A stretch of 64,000 nucleotides of DNA from Brevibacillus sp042683565 (GTDB lineage Bacteria; Bacillota; Bacilli; Brevibacillales; Brevibacillaceae). A program made the translations under genes and the position numbers. Shown piece after piece: positions 7,777 through 16,106 of this stretch. The notes below the pieces were generated by a model. That model did no database searches. It was not told where the DNA came from and worked only from the letters and a program-made list of their open reading frames with translations. Where the stretch lies: assembly GCF_042683565.1 (NCBI RefSeq), contig NZ_JBHUJW010000043.1:744001-808000 (forward strand), given 5' to 3'. The first letter of the stretch is position 1; every line of letters begins with the position of its first letter.

Positions 7777-9012
7777 CAGTCGCGGGCGGGCAGCAGCAGA
7801 TGGAAATCTCGTCCGTTCCAGGCTGAACAGTTCCGCGTCAGGGTGCTTTCCTTTTACGATGAGGTCGGCAATGATCTGTCCACCGATGGTCGAATAAACG
7901 GTTCCGTTGCCCCCGTAGCCAAGGACGAACAGGCAGTCCGGCTCGTCCTGCTGTGCGCCGATCAGCGGCAACCCGTCATGGGTCGAGGCGAAGGCCGCAG
8001 ACCAAAAGAACTCCGCTGTCAACGGGATGTGCGGAAACAGCTCCGCCACGCGAGCCAGCAGCTTGTCCCGTTTGCCGAATAGCGTCGCTTCCCGCTTCTG
8101 CGGGTCGGTAACCGGCTCATCCATGCCGCCTGCAATAATCCGCCCGTCACGGGTCGAGCGTATGTACACGTACGGTCTGGCCGTTTCCCAGATCAGGCAG
8201 GTATTCGGCCATCGGTGCAATGCCGGTACCTGCGCCGTCACAATCGCGGAAGTGCTGGACAATTTGGTGTTTCTGTTTCGCTTCATGGCCTGCGCCTCGT
8301 AGCCGGTCGCAAACACGATTTTCTTGCAGCGTATCCGATGTCCCTTCTCCGTGTAGACGAGCATGTCGCAGGCATCTGCCTTGACGTGTACGAACTCCGT
8401 TTTTTCAAATACGTTCATCCCTCGCGCAGCTACTGCCGCAATGATGCTTGCCGTCAACCGATACGGGTTGATCTGGGCATCCCCGCCTGCGTAAATGGCC
8501 CCGGGCTTGGAAAAGGCGCAATGTCTCTCGATGTCTGCACGTTCCCAAAAGGACACAGGAAACCCATGCTGCTTCAATAGCGCGTATTCCGTTCGCAGCG
8601 CATCGAGGTCCTCCGGGCTGCTTGCGTAGTAAAGGCTGTCTTTTCGCTGAAAGTCGGGGAACGGCTGGACTTCATGCGAGATGGCTTCCAACTGATCGAT
8701 TGCCTGCTTGCACAGTTGGTAAAATCTCGTTCCCTTCACTTCCCCGAACGAATGAATACAGGAGGTCAGCGACTTGTCGCTGGCAAATTGCAGCAACCCG
8801 ATATTCGCCATGCTGCTGCCTCCCCCGATCTGACGCTTTTCCAGCAGCGCGATTTTCACATCGTGTTTCATCAAGTAGTATGCGCACAATGCCCCGGCGA
8901 TGCCGCCTCCTACAATGACGACATCACATGCCATGTCCGTGTCTAGGGCCGGATAGCGAGGCGGGTTGGGGAGGGTCGTCGGCCAGTACAATTTTCCGTT
9001 CATCAGCTTCAT
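7774..9012 (-). CDS. FAD-dependent oxidoreductase of the D-amino-acid oxidase (DAO) superfamily
   Basis: A 412-residue flavoprotein, probably oxidising an amine or amino acid. The dinucleotide-binding fold is at about residues 31-60 (VVIVGGGIAGALCAYYL, ending in the acidic ALLEK strand). A substrate domain follows, with the C-terminal FAD motif YGGNGTVYSTIGGQ and the HDGLPLIG segment usual in GlpD/glycine-oxidase-like enzymes. ATG 9012 has GAGGAGA upstream. The N-terminal LYWPTTLPNPPRYP resembles the leader of Bacillus YurR/OrdL-type enzymes. It stands alone between the sulfate operon and the divergent gene at 9137, so the substrate is unknown. Confidence 0.8.
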   Translation of the reverse strand: MKLMNGKLYWPTTLPNPPRYPALDTDMACDVVIVGGGIAGALCAYYLMKHDVKIALLEKRQIGGGSSMANIGLLQFASDKSLTSCIHSFGEVKGTRFYQLCKQAIDQLEAISHEVQPFPDFQRKDSLYYASSPEDLDALRTEYALLKQHGFPVSFWERADIERHCAFSKPGAIYAGGDAQINPYRLTASIIAAVAARGMNVFEKTEFVHVKADACDMLVYTEKGHRIRCKKIVFATGYEAQAMKRNRNTKLSSTSAIVTAQVPALHRWPNTCLIWETARPYVYIRSTRDGRIIAGGMDEPVTDPQKREATLFGKRDKLLARVAELFPHIPLTAEFFWSAAFASTHDGLPLIGAQQDEPDCLFVLGYGGNGTVYSTIGGQIIADLIVKGKHPDAELFSLERTRFPSAAARPRL

Positions 9013-9136
9013 GTGTCGTTCTCCTCATCCGTACTTCTCTTTAGGATAACCAATGGCGAAGGCTGCATCCCTCGCCCTGTCGCTTCTCCCGCCCGAATCG
9101 GGTATGATGGAGGGGAAGACAAAGGAGTGAACGAAT

Positions 9137-9439
9137 ATGATTACCGTCTATGTCAAACGTCCGCACGAGGCGGGTGTCCCGGCTGAAGTGTCCGGGATGA
9201 ACGACCTGGAGGAGCTCATCGGCGGCGCTTATGAGGTCGTTTCTGATGATGGCCTCACAGGTATTTCTCTCATCGTAAACGAAGACGCACGCGGCGTGGA
9301 AGCGAACAATTTCCCTGTCACCACGGATGGATACCTGGACTGGGTGTACGGGACATGTGTCTTTGTCAAGGCAGACGGCCAGTCCTTGACGCCGGACGAT
9401 CTGTTGCGGATCGACCGGTTCCTGACGGCGAAGGTGTAG
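9137..9439 (+). CDS. DUF3846-like protein, 100 residues
   Basis: Soluble small protein without signal peptide. Its pattern (a short beta strand ITVYVKRP, a helix NDLEELIGG, then EVVSDDGLTGISLIVNEDARGVEANNFPV, then a VYGTCVFVKADG strand) looks like the DUF3846 family, which is common in Bacillales chromosomes and phages and has no known function. ATG 9137 is preceded by AAAGGAG. A TATGAT resembling a -10 box is about 30 bases upstream. A strong bidirectional terminator follows. The family assignment is from memory of the motif and should be treated as probable. Confidence 0.65.
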   Translation: MITVYVKRPHEAGVPAEVSGMNDLEELIGGAYEVVSDDGLTGISLIVNEDARGVEANNFPVTTDGYLDWVYGTCVFVKADGQSLTPDDLLRIDRFLTAKV

Positions 9440-9478
9440 GCGTCTTGGCGCACGACTTGCTGCCCGCAGGCAAAAATG

Positions 9479-9545
9479 AAAAGCCCCTCCATACGGGAGC
9501 GATCCGCTCGGGATCAACCGCCCGTCATGGAAGGGGCTTTTTTCT
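9479..9545. terminator. Long bidirectional terminator between the 9137 gene and dut
   Basis: AAAAGCCCCT pairs with AGGGGCTTTTTT, with further pairing (CCAT/ATGG and CGGG/CCCG) inside. The T/A tracts on both sides make it usable by both convergent genes. Confidence 0.8.
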
Positions 9546-9551
9546 GTCCGT

Positions 9552-10088
9552 TCAGCCCTGGATGCCGCTGCTGCCGAAACCGCCGGCACCGCGCTCTGTC
9601 TCATCCAGCTCGTCCACTTCTGCAAATTGTGCGACCGGGACAATCGCGATGACGCCCTGGGCGATCCGGTCCCCTTTTCTGATCAAATAGCTGTTGGGAT
9701 CGACCGGCTCTTCCACTGGCGTTTCTTTCTCTCCCGCATCCAGACAGCTGTTTTTGCGTTCTGCACTGGGTATGCGGATGTTGTCGATGAGCACGCACAC
9801 TTCCCCGCGGTAACCGGCATCAACGGTTCCCGGCGCGTTCGACAGGCGCAGCTTCGTCTTCGCGCTGATCCCGGAGCGCGGGCGCACCTGCAGCTCGAAG
9901 CCTTCCGGCAAGGCAAACGCCAGTCCCGTCGGAATTTTCGCAGACTGTCCCGGCGCGATCAACACGTCTTCTACGGCCACCAGATCAAAGCCTGCGTCCA
10001 TGGCGCGTGCGTATTTGGGGACAACCGCATCCGGATGGAGTTTTTTTATTTTCACTTGTACAGCTACTCGGTCGCTCGTCATGTTCAT
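9552..10088 (-). CDS. dut: Deoxyuridine 5'-triphosphate nucleotidohydrolase (dUTPase)
   Basis: Hydrolyses dUTP to dUMP, keeping uracil out of DNA and feeding thymidylate synthesis. 178 residues, with the five trimeric-dUTPase motifs visible: DAGFDL (I), RPRSGIS (II), the LSNAPGTVDAGYRGE stretch (III), KGDRIAQGVI (IV) and the Gly-rich ERGAGGFGSSG tail (V). Between motifs III and IV there is an extra polar insert (about residues 105-133, PSAERKNSCLDAGEKETPVE) that ordinary bacterial dUTPases lack, making it longer than the usual 145-150 residues. ATG 10088 follows AGGAGAG. Confidence 0.93.
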   Translation of the reverse strand: MNMTSDRVAVQVKIKKLHPDAVVPKYARAMDAGFDLVAVEDVLIAPGQSAKIPTGLAFALPEGFELQVRPRSGISAKTKLRLSNAPGTVDAGYRGEVCVLIDNIRIPSAERKNSCLDAGEKETPVEEPVDPNSYLIRKGDRIAQGVIAIVPVAQFAEVDELDETERGAGGFGSSGIQG

Positions 10089-10287
10089 CCAATGGTCTCT
10101 CCTCTGTCAGCCTTTTATCCTCTCATAGTTTACAGGAAGCCCCCCCTTCCAGCAAGGCGCGTCCTCGTCCCGATTTCATAGAATCCTCACAAATCCCTCA
10201 CATTTTCTGAGCATTATCGTTTCTGATATGATATAATCTCCGTTGCATGAAAAAAATCAATATAAGTAAAGAAAGGTGGACTGTACA

Positions 10288-11235
10288 TTGCAAGTACAAA
10301 AGCCCTATCGCGTTTTGCTGTACTACAAGTATACCCCGGTTGAAAATTACGAGGAGTATGCTGCAGAGCATCTGCAATTTTGCAAGGAAATTGGTCTGAA
10401 GGGCCGCATTATCGTAGCTCCGGAAGGGCTTAACGGAACGGTATCCGGCACGATCGAACAGACGGATGCTTACATGGAATACGTACGTAAAGACCCGCGG
10501 TTCGCGGATATCTGGTTTAAAATAGATGAGGTGGATGGGCACGCGTTTAAAAAGATGTTCGTCCGTGCGAAAAAAGAGTTGGTGACATGGCGGCTGAAAA
10601 ACGACGTCGACCCGAACAAGAAAACTGGCAAATATTTGACTCCAAAAGAGTTTTACGAAATGATGCAGCGCGATGACGTCGTGATTTTGGACGGACGCAA
10701 CTACTATGAATACGACCTGGGTCATTTCCGCGGCGCCATCCGTCCGGAAGTCGATTCTTCCCGCGAGTTCCCTGAGTGGATCGCCGAGAACATGAGCCAG
10801 TTCAAAGATAAAAAAGTTCTCACCTATTGCACAGGCGGCATCCGCTGCGAAAAGCTGACCGGCGTCCTGCTTGACCAAGGCTTCCAGGACGTGTACCAAC
10901 TGCACGGCGGAATCGTCACCTACGGCAAAGATCCGGAAGTGAAAGGCCGTCTGTGGGATGGCAAACTGTACGTGTTTGACGAGCGCATTTCCGTGCCGGT
11001 CAACCGCACCGAGGAAGATGTCGTCATCGGCCGTTGCTACTACTGCGGCAAGGTGGAAGACCGCTATGTAAACTGCGCTAACCCGTTCTGCAACAAACAA
11101 CACTTCTGCTGCCCGGAATGCGAAGTCAAATACAAGCGCTCCTGCTCGGACGAGTGCCGCGAACATCCGCGCAACCGCTACGTGGAAGCCGAAGAACAGG
11201 CAAAGCTCGCGGCGGCAGGCACGACGCAATCGTAA
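10288..11235 (+). CDS. trhO: tRNA uridine-34 hydroxylase, rhodanese family
   Basis: Oxygen-dependent formation of 5-hydroxyuridine at wobble U34 of tRNA. 315 residues: an N-terminal acylphosphatase-like domain (RVLLYYKYTPVE), a central rhodanese domain with catalytic Cys181 in YCTGGIRC, and a C-terminal Cys-rich part (CYYCGKVEDRYVNC, FCCPEC) that looks metal-binding. The start is probably the TTG at 10288: AAGGTGG lies eight bases before it, and the GTG further up is inside that ribosome site. A TATAAT box lies about 55 bases upstream. Divergent from dut and monocistronic. Confidence 0.9.
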   Translation: MQVQKPYRVLLYYKYTPVENYEEYAAEHLQFCKEIGLKGRIIVAPEGLNGTVSGTIEQTDAYMEYVRKDPRFADIWFKIDEVDGHAFKKMFVRAKKELVTWRLKNDVDPNKKTGKYLTPKEFYEMMQRDDVVILDGRNYYEYDLGHFRGAIRPEVDSSREFPEWIAENMSQFKDKKVLTYCTGGIRCEKLTGVLLDQGFQDVYQLHGGIVTYGKDPEVKGRLWDGKLYVFDERISVPVNRTEEDVVIGRCYYCGKVEDRYVNCANPFCNKQHFCCPECEVKYKRSCSDECREHPRNRYVEAEEQAKLAAAGTTQS

Positions 11236-11252
11236 CAACTGTTTTCCGCAGA

Positions 11253-11292
11253 GCAAAAAAAGCTGATTCCCGTGTGGAGTCAGCTTTTTTGC
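11253..11292. terminator. Bidirectional terminator between trhO and acoR
   Basis: GCAAAAAAAGCTGA pairs with TCAGCTTTTTTGC; T-runs are present in both directions, so it serves both convergent genes. Confidence 0.85.
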
Positions 11293-11343
11293 ATGTACGG
11301 ATGGCTGGTTGCTTTTCCAATGCGGATTTTCAGGGGGTGGACT

Positions 11344-13260
11344 TTAGCTGCGCGGAGGTTTTGCCGTTTCTACAAACCGGTTCATGCGCTTGTAGAACGT
11401 GCTCCTGGGAATTCCCAAAAGTTTTGCCGCTTTCGACACATTCCCGTTCGTCTTTTGCAGCGCCTCGACCATTTGCTGCTGCAGGATTTTGTCACGAAAC
11501 GTAAGAGAAACCCGGTCCTCTTCCGCCCTCTGTTCGGGAAAGTCAAGGCTGGAAGCGTCGTTTTTGCCAAGCGCTCTGTTTTGATCGAACAAGGAATGCA
11601 GAAAATGCAGGATGTCGTCGGCGCTGTTCATGGCGAGAATCCGCAATTGATCCAGCACATTCATCAGCTCGCGAATGTTTCCTGGCCAGCTGTAATCCAT
11701 CAGCGTGGCAAAAAATTCCGGAGGGAACACAACGTCCCAGTCATGCTTTTCGCAGTAATGGTGAACGAGGTGCGGAATGTCCTCTGCGCGCTGCCTAAGT
11801 GCCGGAACATGCACGGGATATACGTACAGGCGATAAAACAGGTCTTCGCGGAACTTGCCTTCCTTGACCAGCTGATGGACATTGCGGTGCGTGGCTGCGA
11901 TTACGCGAAAATCGACGGGAACTTCCTGGCTGCCGCCCAATGGAGTAATTTTCCGCTCCTGCAAGACGCGGAGCAGCGCCACCTGCATGGAATGCGAGAT
12001 TTCCCCGATTTCGTCCAGGAAAATGGTGCCTTGATTGGCCTGCTGGAATTTGCCCTTCGCCCCGGTTCTCTTCGCCCCGCTGAACGCCCCTTCCACATAC
12101 CCGAACAATTCGCTTTCCAGCAGGTCTCGCGGGATCGCGCCGCAGTTCACGGCAACGAACGGCCCGCCTGCCCGCTTGCTGTTCTCATGGATCGAACGAG
12201 CAATCACCTCTTTGCCGGTGCCTGTCTCGCCCAGGACAAAAACAGGGATATCTGCGGAAGCTACCCGCCCGAGCTCTTCCAGCGTCTGTCGGAATACACG
12301 GCTCGTGCCTGCCTCGCCGAGAAACCGGAACGGCCCCGTGACGGACCAACCTTTGTCCTGATAGAAGACAGGCCTTGCCTGTTGCTCCTCCGCTTTCAGC
12401 AGGTAGATGCATTTGCCGATAAAACGGCCGTGCTCCGCCGAGCAAATCGGCACCTCCATCCGATTGCGATACCCGCAAAGGTAAATTTCATCGACACGCA
12501 TCCCGCGCCAATTCGGAATGTTCTGACGAATCGACTTGCTCGCCGCCACGACGCTTTCCCGCGGGGTGCAAATGACGAGCGGCTGCTCCTTTTCCAGCAC
12601 TTCCATCGAACGCTGCAGCAATTCCATCTCGTCGCGTTGTGAGCGGAGCTTCACTTCTTTCTCCAGCGTATAGGCCGCCTGGGTGACAATCCCTAGCATA
12701 TACGGATGCGCCCTGTCGAGCGGGCACGAAACGTCGAGGATGCCCAGAACCTCCCCGTCATCGTTGCGGATCGGAGCAGCCGCACAGCTCCAGCCATGAG
12801 AAGCGATGGAATAGTGCTCCGAACCGGTGACCATAATTGGCTGCCCGAGTGACAGCGCCGTGCCGATCGCGTTTGTCCCCATCTCGGCTTCCGTCCAGCG
12901 CACGCCCTCTACGAATCGTATTTTTTGGGCGATCTCCCGGACATTTTCGCTCCCTTTCATCGAAAGCACGTAGCCTTCCGGATCGATCAAAAGCGCGATC
13001 ATTCCCATCTCTCTCGCCATTCGATCCATTTTTTCGAGGAACGGGGCCGCAATATCCGTAAGCAAAGCGTTCTTTTGCCGTTGACGCTGGAGGGATTCGC
13101 CGCTTAGTATGTGCCTTCCCCGATCCAGGTACGGGCTGACCTGGGCGTTCCGGGAGCGATACCAGGATTCGACGATGGCTTGGTGAATCCGCGAAGAATC
13201 CAGCACGCCTTCCTGGACAAACCGCTTCCACGTCTGTGAACTCCATGCTGATTCAAACAA
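11344..13260 (-). CDS. acoR: Sigma-54-dependent activator of the acetoin operon (AcoR-like)
   Basis: Enhancer-binding ATPase that opens sigma-54 RNA polymerase at the aco promoter. 638 residues: an N-terminal sensor region with a GAF-like domain (about 60-200), a linker, then the AAA+ domain with Walker A GETGTGKE, the sigma-54 contact loop GAFSGA (Ser replacing the usual Thr of GAFTGA), Walker B TIFLDEIGE and arginine-finger region FREDLFYRLYVYPVHVP, ending in a Fis-type helix-turn-helix (NGNVSKAAKLLGIPRSTFYKRM). The TTG start at 13260 has GGAGGG eight bases upstream. It is immediately downstream of acoABCL but has its own promoter, a cre site and a preceding terminator. Confidence 0.9.
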   Translation of the reverse strand: MFESAWSSQTWKRFVQEGVLDSSRIHQAIVESWYRSRNAQVSPYLDRGRHILSGESLQRQRQKNALLTDIAAPFLEKMDRMAREMGMIALLIDPEGYVLSMKGSENVREIAQKIRFVEGVRWTEAEMGTNAIGTALSLGQPIMVTGSEHYSIASHGWSCAAAPIRNDDGEVLGILDVSCPLDRAHPYMLGIVTQAAYTLEKEVKLRSQRDEMELLQRSMEVLEKEQPLVICTPRESVVAASKSIRQNIPNWRGMRVDEIYLCGYRNRMEVPICSAEHGRFIGKCIYLLKAEEQQARPVFYQDKGWSVTGPFRFLGEAGTSRVFRQTLEELGRVASADIPVFVLGETGTGKEVIARSIHENSKRAGGPFVAVNCGAIPRDLLESELFGYVEGAFSGAKRTGAKGKFQQANQGTIFLDEIGEISHSMQVALLRVLQERKITPLGGSQEVPVDFRVIAATHRNVHQLVKEGKFREDLFYRLYVYPVHVPALRQRAEDIPHLVHHYCEKHDWDVVFPPEFFATLMDYSWPGNIRELMNVLDQLRILAMNSADDILHFLHSLFDQNRALGKNDASSLDFPEQRAEEDRVSLTFRDKILQQQMVEALQKTNGNVSKAAKLLGIPRSTFYKRMNRFVETAKPPRS

Positions 13261-13308
13261 GATACATTCCCTCCCCCAGTAACTCGCCTGAAGTAACTCG
13301 TGCCAGAA

Positions 13309-13337
13309 TGTATACTACGTCGCTCGCTCTTTGTCTA
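13309..13337 (-). promoter_or_regulatory. Candidate sigma-A promoter of acoR
   Basis: Minus-strand TAGACA and TATACA separated by exactly 17 bases, about 50 bases before the acoR start. Confidence 0.5.
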
Positions 13338-13352
13338 AATTCTAATCAATAA

Positions 13353-13366
13353 TGGCAGCGTTTACA
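13353..13366 (-). promoter_or_regulatory. Candidate catabolite-response element (cre, CcpA site) upstream of acoR
   Basis: Minus-strand TGTAAACGCTGCCA matches the consensus TGWAARCGYTWNCW at 13 of 14 positions. In Bacillus subtilis glucose repression of acetoin use works largely through acoR, so the placement is sensible. It lies just upstream of the -35, so whether it blocks the promoter directly is inferred. Confidence 0.5.
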
Positions 13367-13378
13367 ATGGCTGTAAAG

Positions 13379-13412
13379 CAAAATGCCCTCCCGGATCACA
13401 GGGGGCATTTTG
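13379..13412 (-). terminator. Terminator after acoL
   Basis: GCAAAATGCCC pairs with GGGCATTTTGC (11-base stem), followed on the minus strand by TTTTGCTTTA. It separates acoABCL from acoR. Confidence 0.75.
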
Positions 13413-13426
13413 CTGGTACTGGTGCT

Positions 13427-14806
13427 TCAGGCGTGCACGGCATGACCGATGGCAGACAGAAAGGCTTCGTGAATGGTTTCTGACAACGTCGGGTGGGCAG
13501 AAATGAACGTTTCCATCATATCCGCCGTCATTTCCCCGTGAACCATGACCGTTGCTTGCCCGATCAGCTCTGTCGCGCGCGGGCCGACAATGGACACACC
13601 CAGTATTTCGTGATAGATCGGCTCTGTGATGACCTTCACCTTTCCGACCGTCTCACCGAGAATCATGGCCTTGCCGTTGACGGAAAAAGGGAACTCCCCG
13701 ATACGCACGTCTCCATATTGCAGCCTGGCCTGCTTTTCCGTGAGGCCGACGCTGGCGATTTCCGGCGCAGTGTAGATGCAGCGCGGTACGGCCCGATAAT
13801 TGGCTTTGGCGTCCAGACCGCACGCGTGCAAGGCGGCCACCGTTCCTTCGTGGAAAGCGACGTGGGCGAGCTGGATGCCCCCGATGACATCCCCGCATGC
13901 GTAAATATGCGGCACGTTCGTCTGCATGTGCTCGTTTACGAAAATGCCTTGCTTGCCGTACGCCACACCGGCTTGCTCCAGCTGCAGGCCTCCCGTCCGC
14001 GGTTTTCTGCCGACGGCGACAAGCACGACTTCTGCTTTTGCATCCCCGCTGGCATCCGGGCTTTTGTAACGAACGGTCTTCGTCTGCCAATCGACCGCTG
14101 TCACCGATGTGGAAGTCAAGATCTTGACTCCCGCAGATTCCAGCTGTTCTTGCAGGAGTCCTGCGATATCCGCATCTTCGCCGGGCAATAACTGATCCGC
14201 CATTTCAATTACCGTGACCCGGGTTCCCATGCGGCTGTAGATGCTGGCAAACTCGCAGCCGATGACACCTCCGCCGATGATCAGCATCGTCTGCGGAATC
14301 GCCGAGAGCGACATCGCCTGTCCGCTGTGGATGATCCATCTGCCGTCAAACGGCGCAAACGGCAGGGCGATCGGTTCCGAGCCTGTTGCGATGATGAACT
14401 TTTCGGCCTCTATCCCTTCTTCTCCCTGTTCCTTCTCCACTGCGATCTGGTGCTGGCTGATGAAGCGTGCCTTGCCCGAGATCACCCTGACTTTGTTTTT
14501 TCTCATGAGAAAGCCGATTCCCGTGACAAGCTGCTGTACGATCTCGTTTTTATACTGTTGCACGCCCGGCCAATCAATGGATACGCCCTTCTCCGGCAAC
14601 CGGATGCCAAAACGGCCCGCGTGCTGTACTTTCTCGGCCATCTCGGCGGACTCCAGTAGCGATTTGGTCGGCATGCAGCCTTCGTTCAGGCAGGTTCCGC
14701 CCAATGCTTGCTGCTCAATCAGGGTGACCTGCTTCCCTTGCCTGGCTGCGGCAATCGCCGCGACGTAGCCTGCTGGCCCTCCTCCGATTATGGCAATCGC
14801 ACTCAT
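13427..14806 (-). CDS. acoL: Dihydrolipoyl dehydrogenase (E3) of the acetoin dehydrogenase complex
   Basis: Re-oxidises the dihydrolipoyl arm of AcoC using FAD and NAD+. 459 residues, close to Bacillus AcoL. FAD fold GGGPAGYVAA near the N-terminus, redox-active Cys39/Cys44 in GGTCLNEGCMPTKS, NAD-binding GGGVIGCEFASI, the ACGD FAD motif and the C-terminal active-site HPTLSE. ATG 14806 was chosen because it begins the nucleotide-binding strand and is preceded by GAAGGACG; a longer reading adds a Cys/Trp-rich leader without support. It starts 13 bases after acoC. Confidence 0.92.
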   Translation of the reverse strand: MSAIAIIGGGPAGYVAAIAAARQGKQVTLIEQQALGGTCLNEGCMPTKSLLESAEMAEKVQHAGRFGIRLPEKGVSIDWPGVQQYKNEIVQQLVTGIGFLMRKNKVRVISGKARFISQHQIAVEKEQGEEGIEAEKFIIATGSEPIALPFAPFDGRWIIHSGQAMSLSAIPQTMLIIGGGVIGCEFASIYSRMGTRVTVIEMADQLLPGEDADIAGLLQEQLESAGVKILTSTSVTAVDWQTKTVRYKSPDASGDAKAEVVLVAVGRKPRTGGLQLEQAGVAYGKQGIFVNEHMQTNVPHIYACGDVIGGIQLAHVAFHEGTVAALHACGLDAKANYRAVPRCIYTAPEIASVGLTEKQARLQYGDVRIGEFPFSVNGKAMILGETVGKVKVITEPIYHEILGVSIVGPRATELIGQATVMVHGEMTADMMETFISAHPTLSETIHEAFLSAIGHAVHA

Positions 14807-14819
14807 CCCGTCACGTCCT

Positions 14820-16079
14820 TCACAAGAGCATCCGATGCGGCTCTTCCAGATATTTACGCAGCGTTTGCAAAAATTCGGCTGCCGGCGCCCCGTCCAGTAC
14901 ACGGTGGTCGAACGTCAAGCTAAGAGGGAGAATGCTCCGCCGCTGGACTTGTTCGCCGATGAATACCGGCGTATCCTGTACGGAACCCACGCCAAGTATG
15001 CCTGCTTCCGGCGGATTCAGCACAGGGGTGAAGAACTCGACGCCGTACGCGCCAAGGTTCGTGATGGAGAAGGTAGAGCCTTGCATCGCTTCCATGCCGA
15101 GAGTCCCTTCCCGCGCCTGCGCAGCCAGCGCCTTGATCTGGCGAGAGAGCTCAAGCAATGAGACGGTTTCGGCATGCCGAACGACTGGTACGACCAGCCC
15201 TTGCGTCAGTGCAACGGCTATGCCCAGGTGGACGTGCCCGAAACGATGGATGCGGTCATCGATGAAGGCGCTGTTGATTTCCTTGTGCTTTTGCAGCGAC
15301 AGAACCGCCGCCCGCGCGATGAGATCGGTCAAGGTCAGCTTTGTGTCATACTCGTTTTGCGTGAACTCGTTCATCTTCCTTTGCAAAGCGATCAGCTCCG
15401 TGACATCAGCCCGTGCCGTGATGGTAAGCTGCGCGCTTTCCTGCAAGCTGGCCAGCATCCGGGAAGCGATCACTTTTCGCATGCCTGTGACCGGCAGCTT
15501 CTCCACCGTTTCCTCGGAAGTGACGGCGGCTTTTGCGGAGACGCCCGCTGACTGCTTTTCTTCTGCTGCCGATTCCTGCTTCGCTTCCCGTTCCGCGATC
15601 GCCTTTTCGACGTCTTCCTTGGTGATCCTCCCCGCTGGACCTGTTCCGACGAGCGATCCTACGGGGAGACCCGCAGCCTCTGCCAGCTTGCGTGCGACCG
15701 GGGAAATTTTCACTTCCTTTCCGCTCGCCCGATTTTCCCCGATCGCGGGCGCCTCATCCGTCGCCGCGGGCTCCTCCTTTTTCTCGGGCGCACCCATCTC
15801 GACCGTCGCCGTTGCGGCCGTTTCTTGTACAATCTGCTCGCTAGGCTCCCCGATATAGCCAATGACCGTCCCCGGCGGCACTCCCTCCCACTCTGGCACA
15901 GCGATTTTCAGCAAGACGCCGTCGGCTGGCGCCTCCAAATCCGCCTCGATTTTCTCTGAGCTGATGCTGGCGATTACTTCACCCTTGGATACGAGATCGC
16001 CGACCTGTTTATTCCACTGGGAAACCGTTCCCTCTTTCATCGCCATTCCCATCTTCGGCATGAGCACTTCTACTGCCAT
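14820..16079 (-). CDS. acoC: Dihydrolipoamide acetyltransferase (E2) of the acetoin dehydrogenase complex
   Basis: Core subunit that carries the acetyl group on lipoate and passes it to CoA. 419 residues: an N-terminal lipoyl domain with lipoyl-lysine K43 in SSEKIEAD, a Pro/Ala/Glu-rich linker, an E3-binding domain (SPVARKLAEAAGLPVGSLVG) and a C-terminal catalytic domain ending with the His-containing LTFDHRVLDGAPAAEFL. ATG 16079 follows GGAGGG. The neighbours encode the other three subunits, which favours acetoin over pyruvate as substrate. Confidence 0.92.
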   Translation of the reverse strand: MAVEVLMPKMGMAMKEGTVSQWNKQVGDLVSKGEVIASISSEKIEADLEAPADGVLLKIAVPEWEGVPPGTVIGYIGEPSEQIVQETAATATVEMGAPEKKEEPAATDEAPAIGENRASGKEVKISPVARKLAEAAGLPVGSLVGTGPAGRITKEDVEKAIAEREAKQESAAEEKQSAGVSAKAAVTSEETVEKLPVTGMRKVIASRMLASLQESAQLTITARADVTELIALQRKMNEFTQNEYDTKLTLTDLIARAAVLSLQKHKEINSAFIDDRIHRFGHVHLGIAVALTQGLVVPVVRHAETVSLLELSRQIKALAAQAREGTLGMEAMQGSTFSITNLGAYGVEFFTPVLNPPEAGILGVGSVQDTPVFIGEQVQRRSILPLSLTFDHRVLDGAPAAEFLQTLRKYLEEPHRMLL

Positions 16080-16106
16080 CGGTTTTCCCTCCGTTTTCGT
16101 TCTGGA

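Noticed and set aside
7538..7897. A 119-codon plus-strand frame beginning in the sulfate promoter region
   Set aside because: No ribosome site, it runs antisense into the FAD oxidoreductase gene, and it starts inside the promoter.
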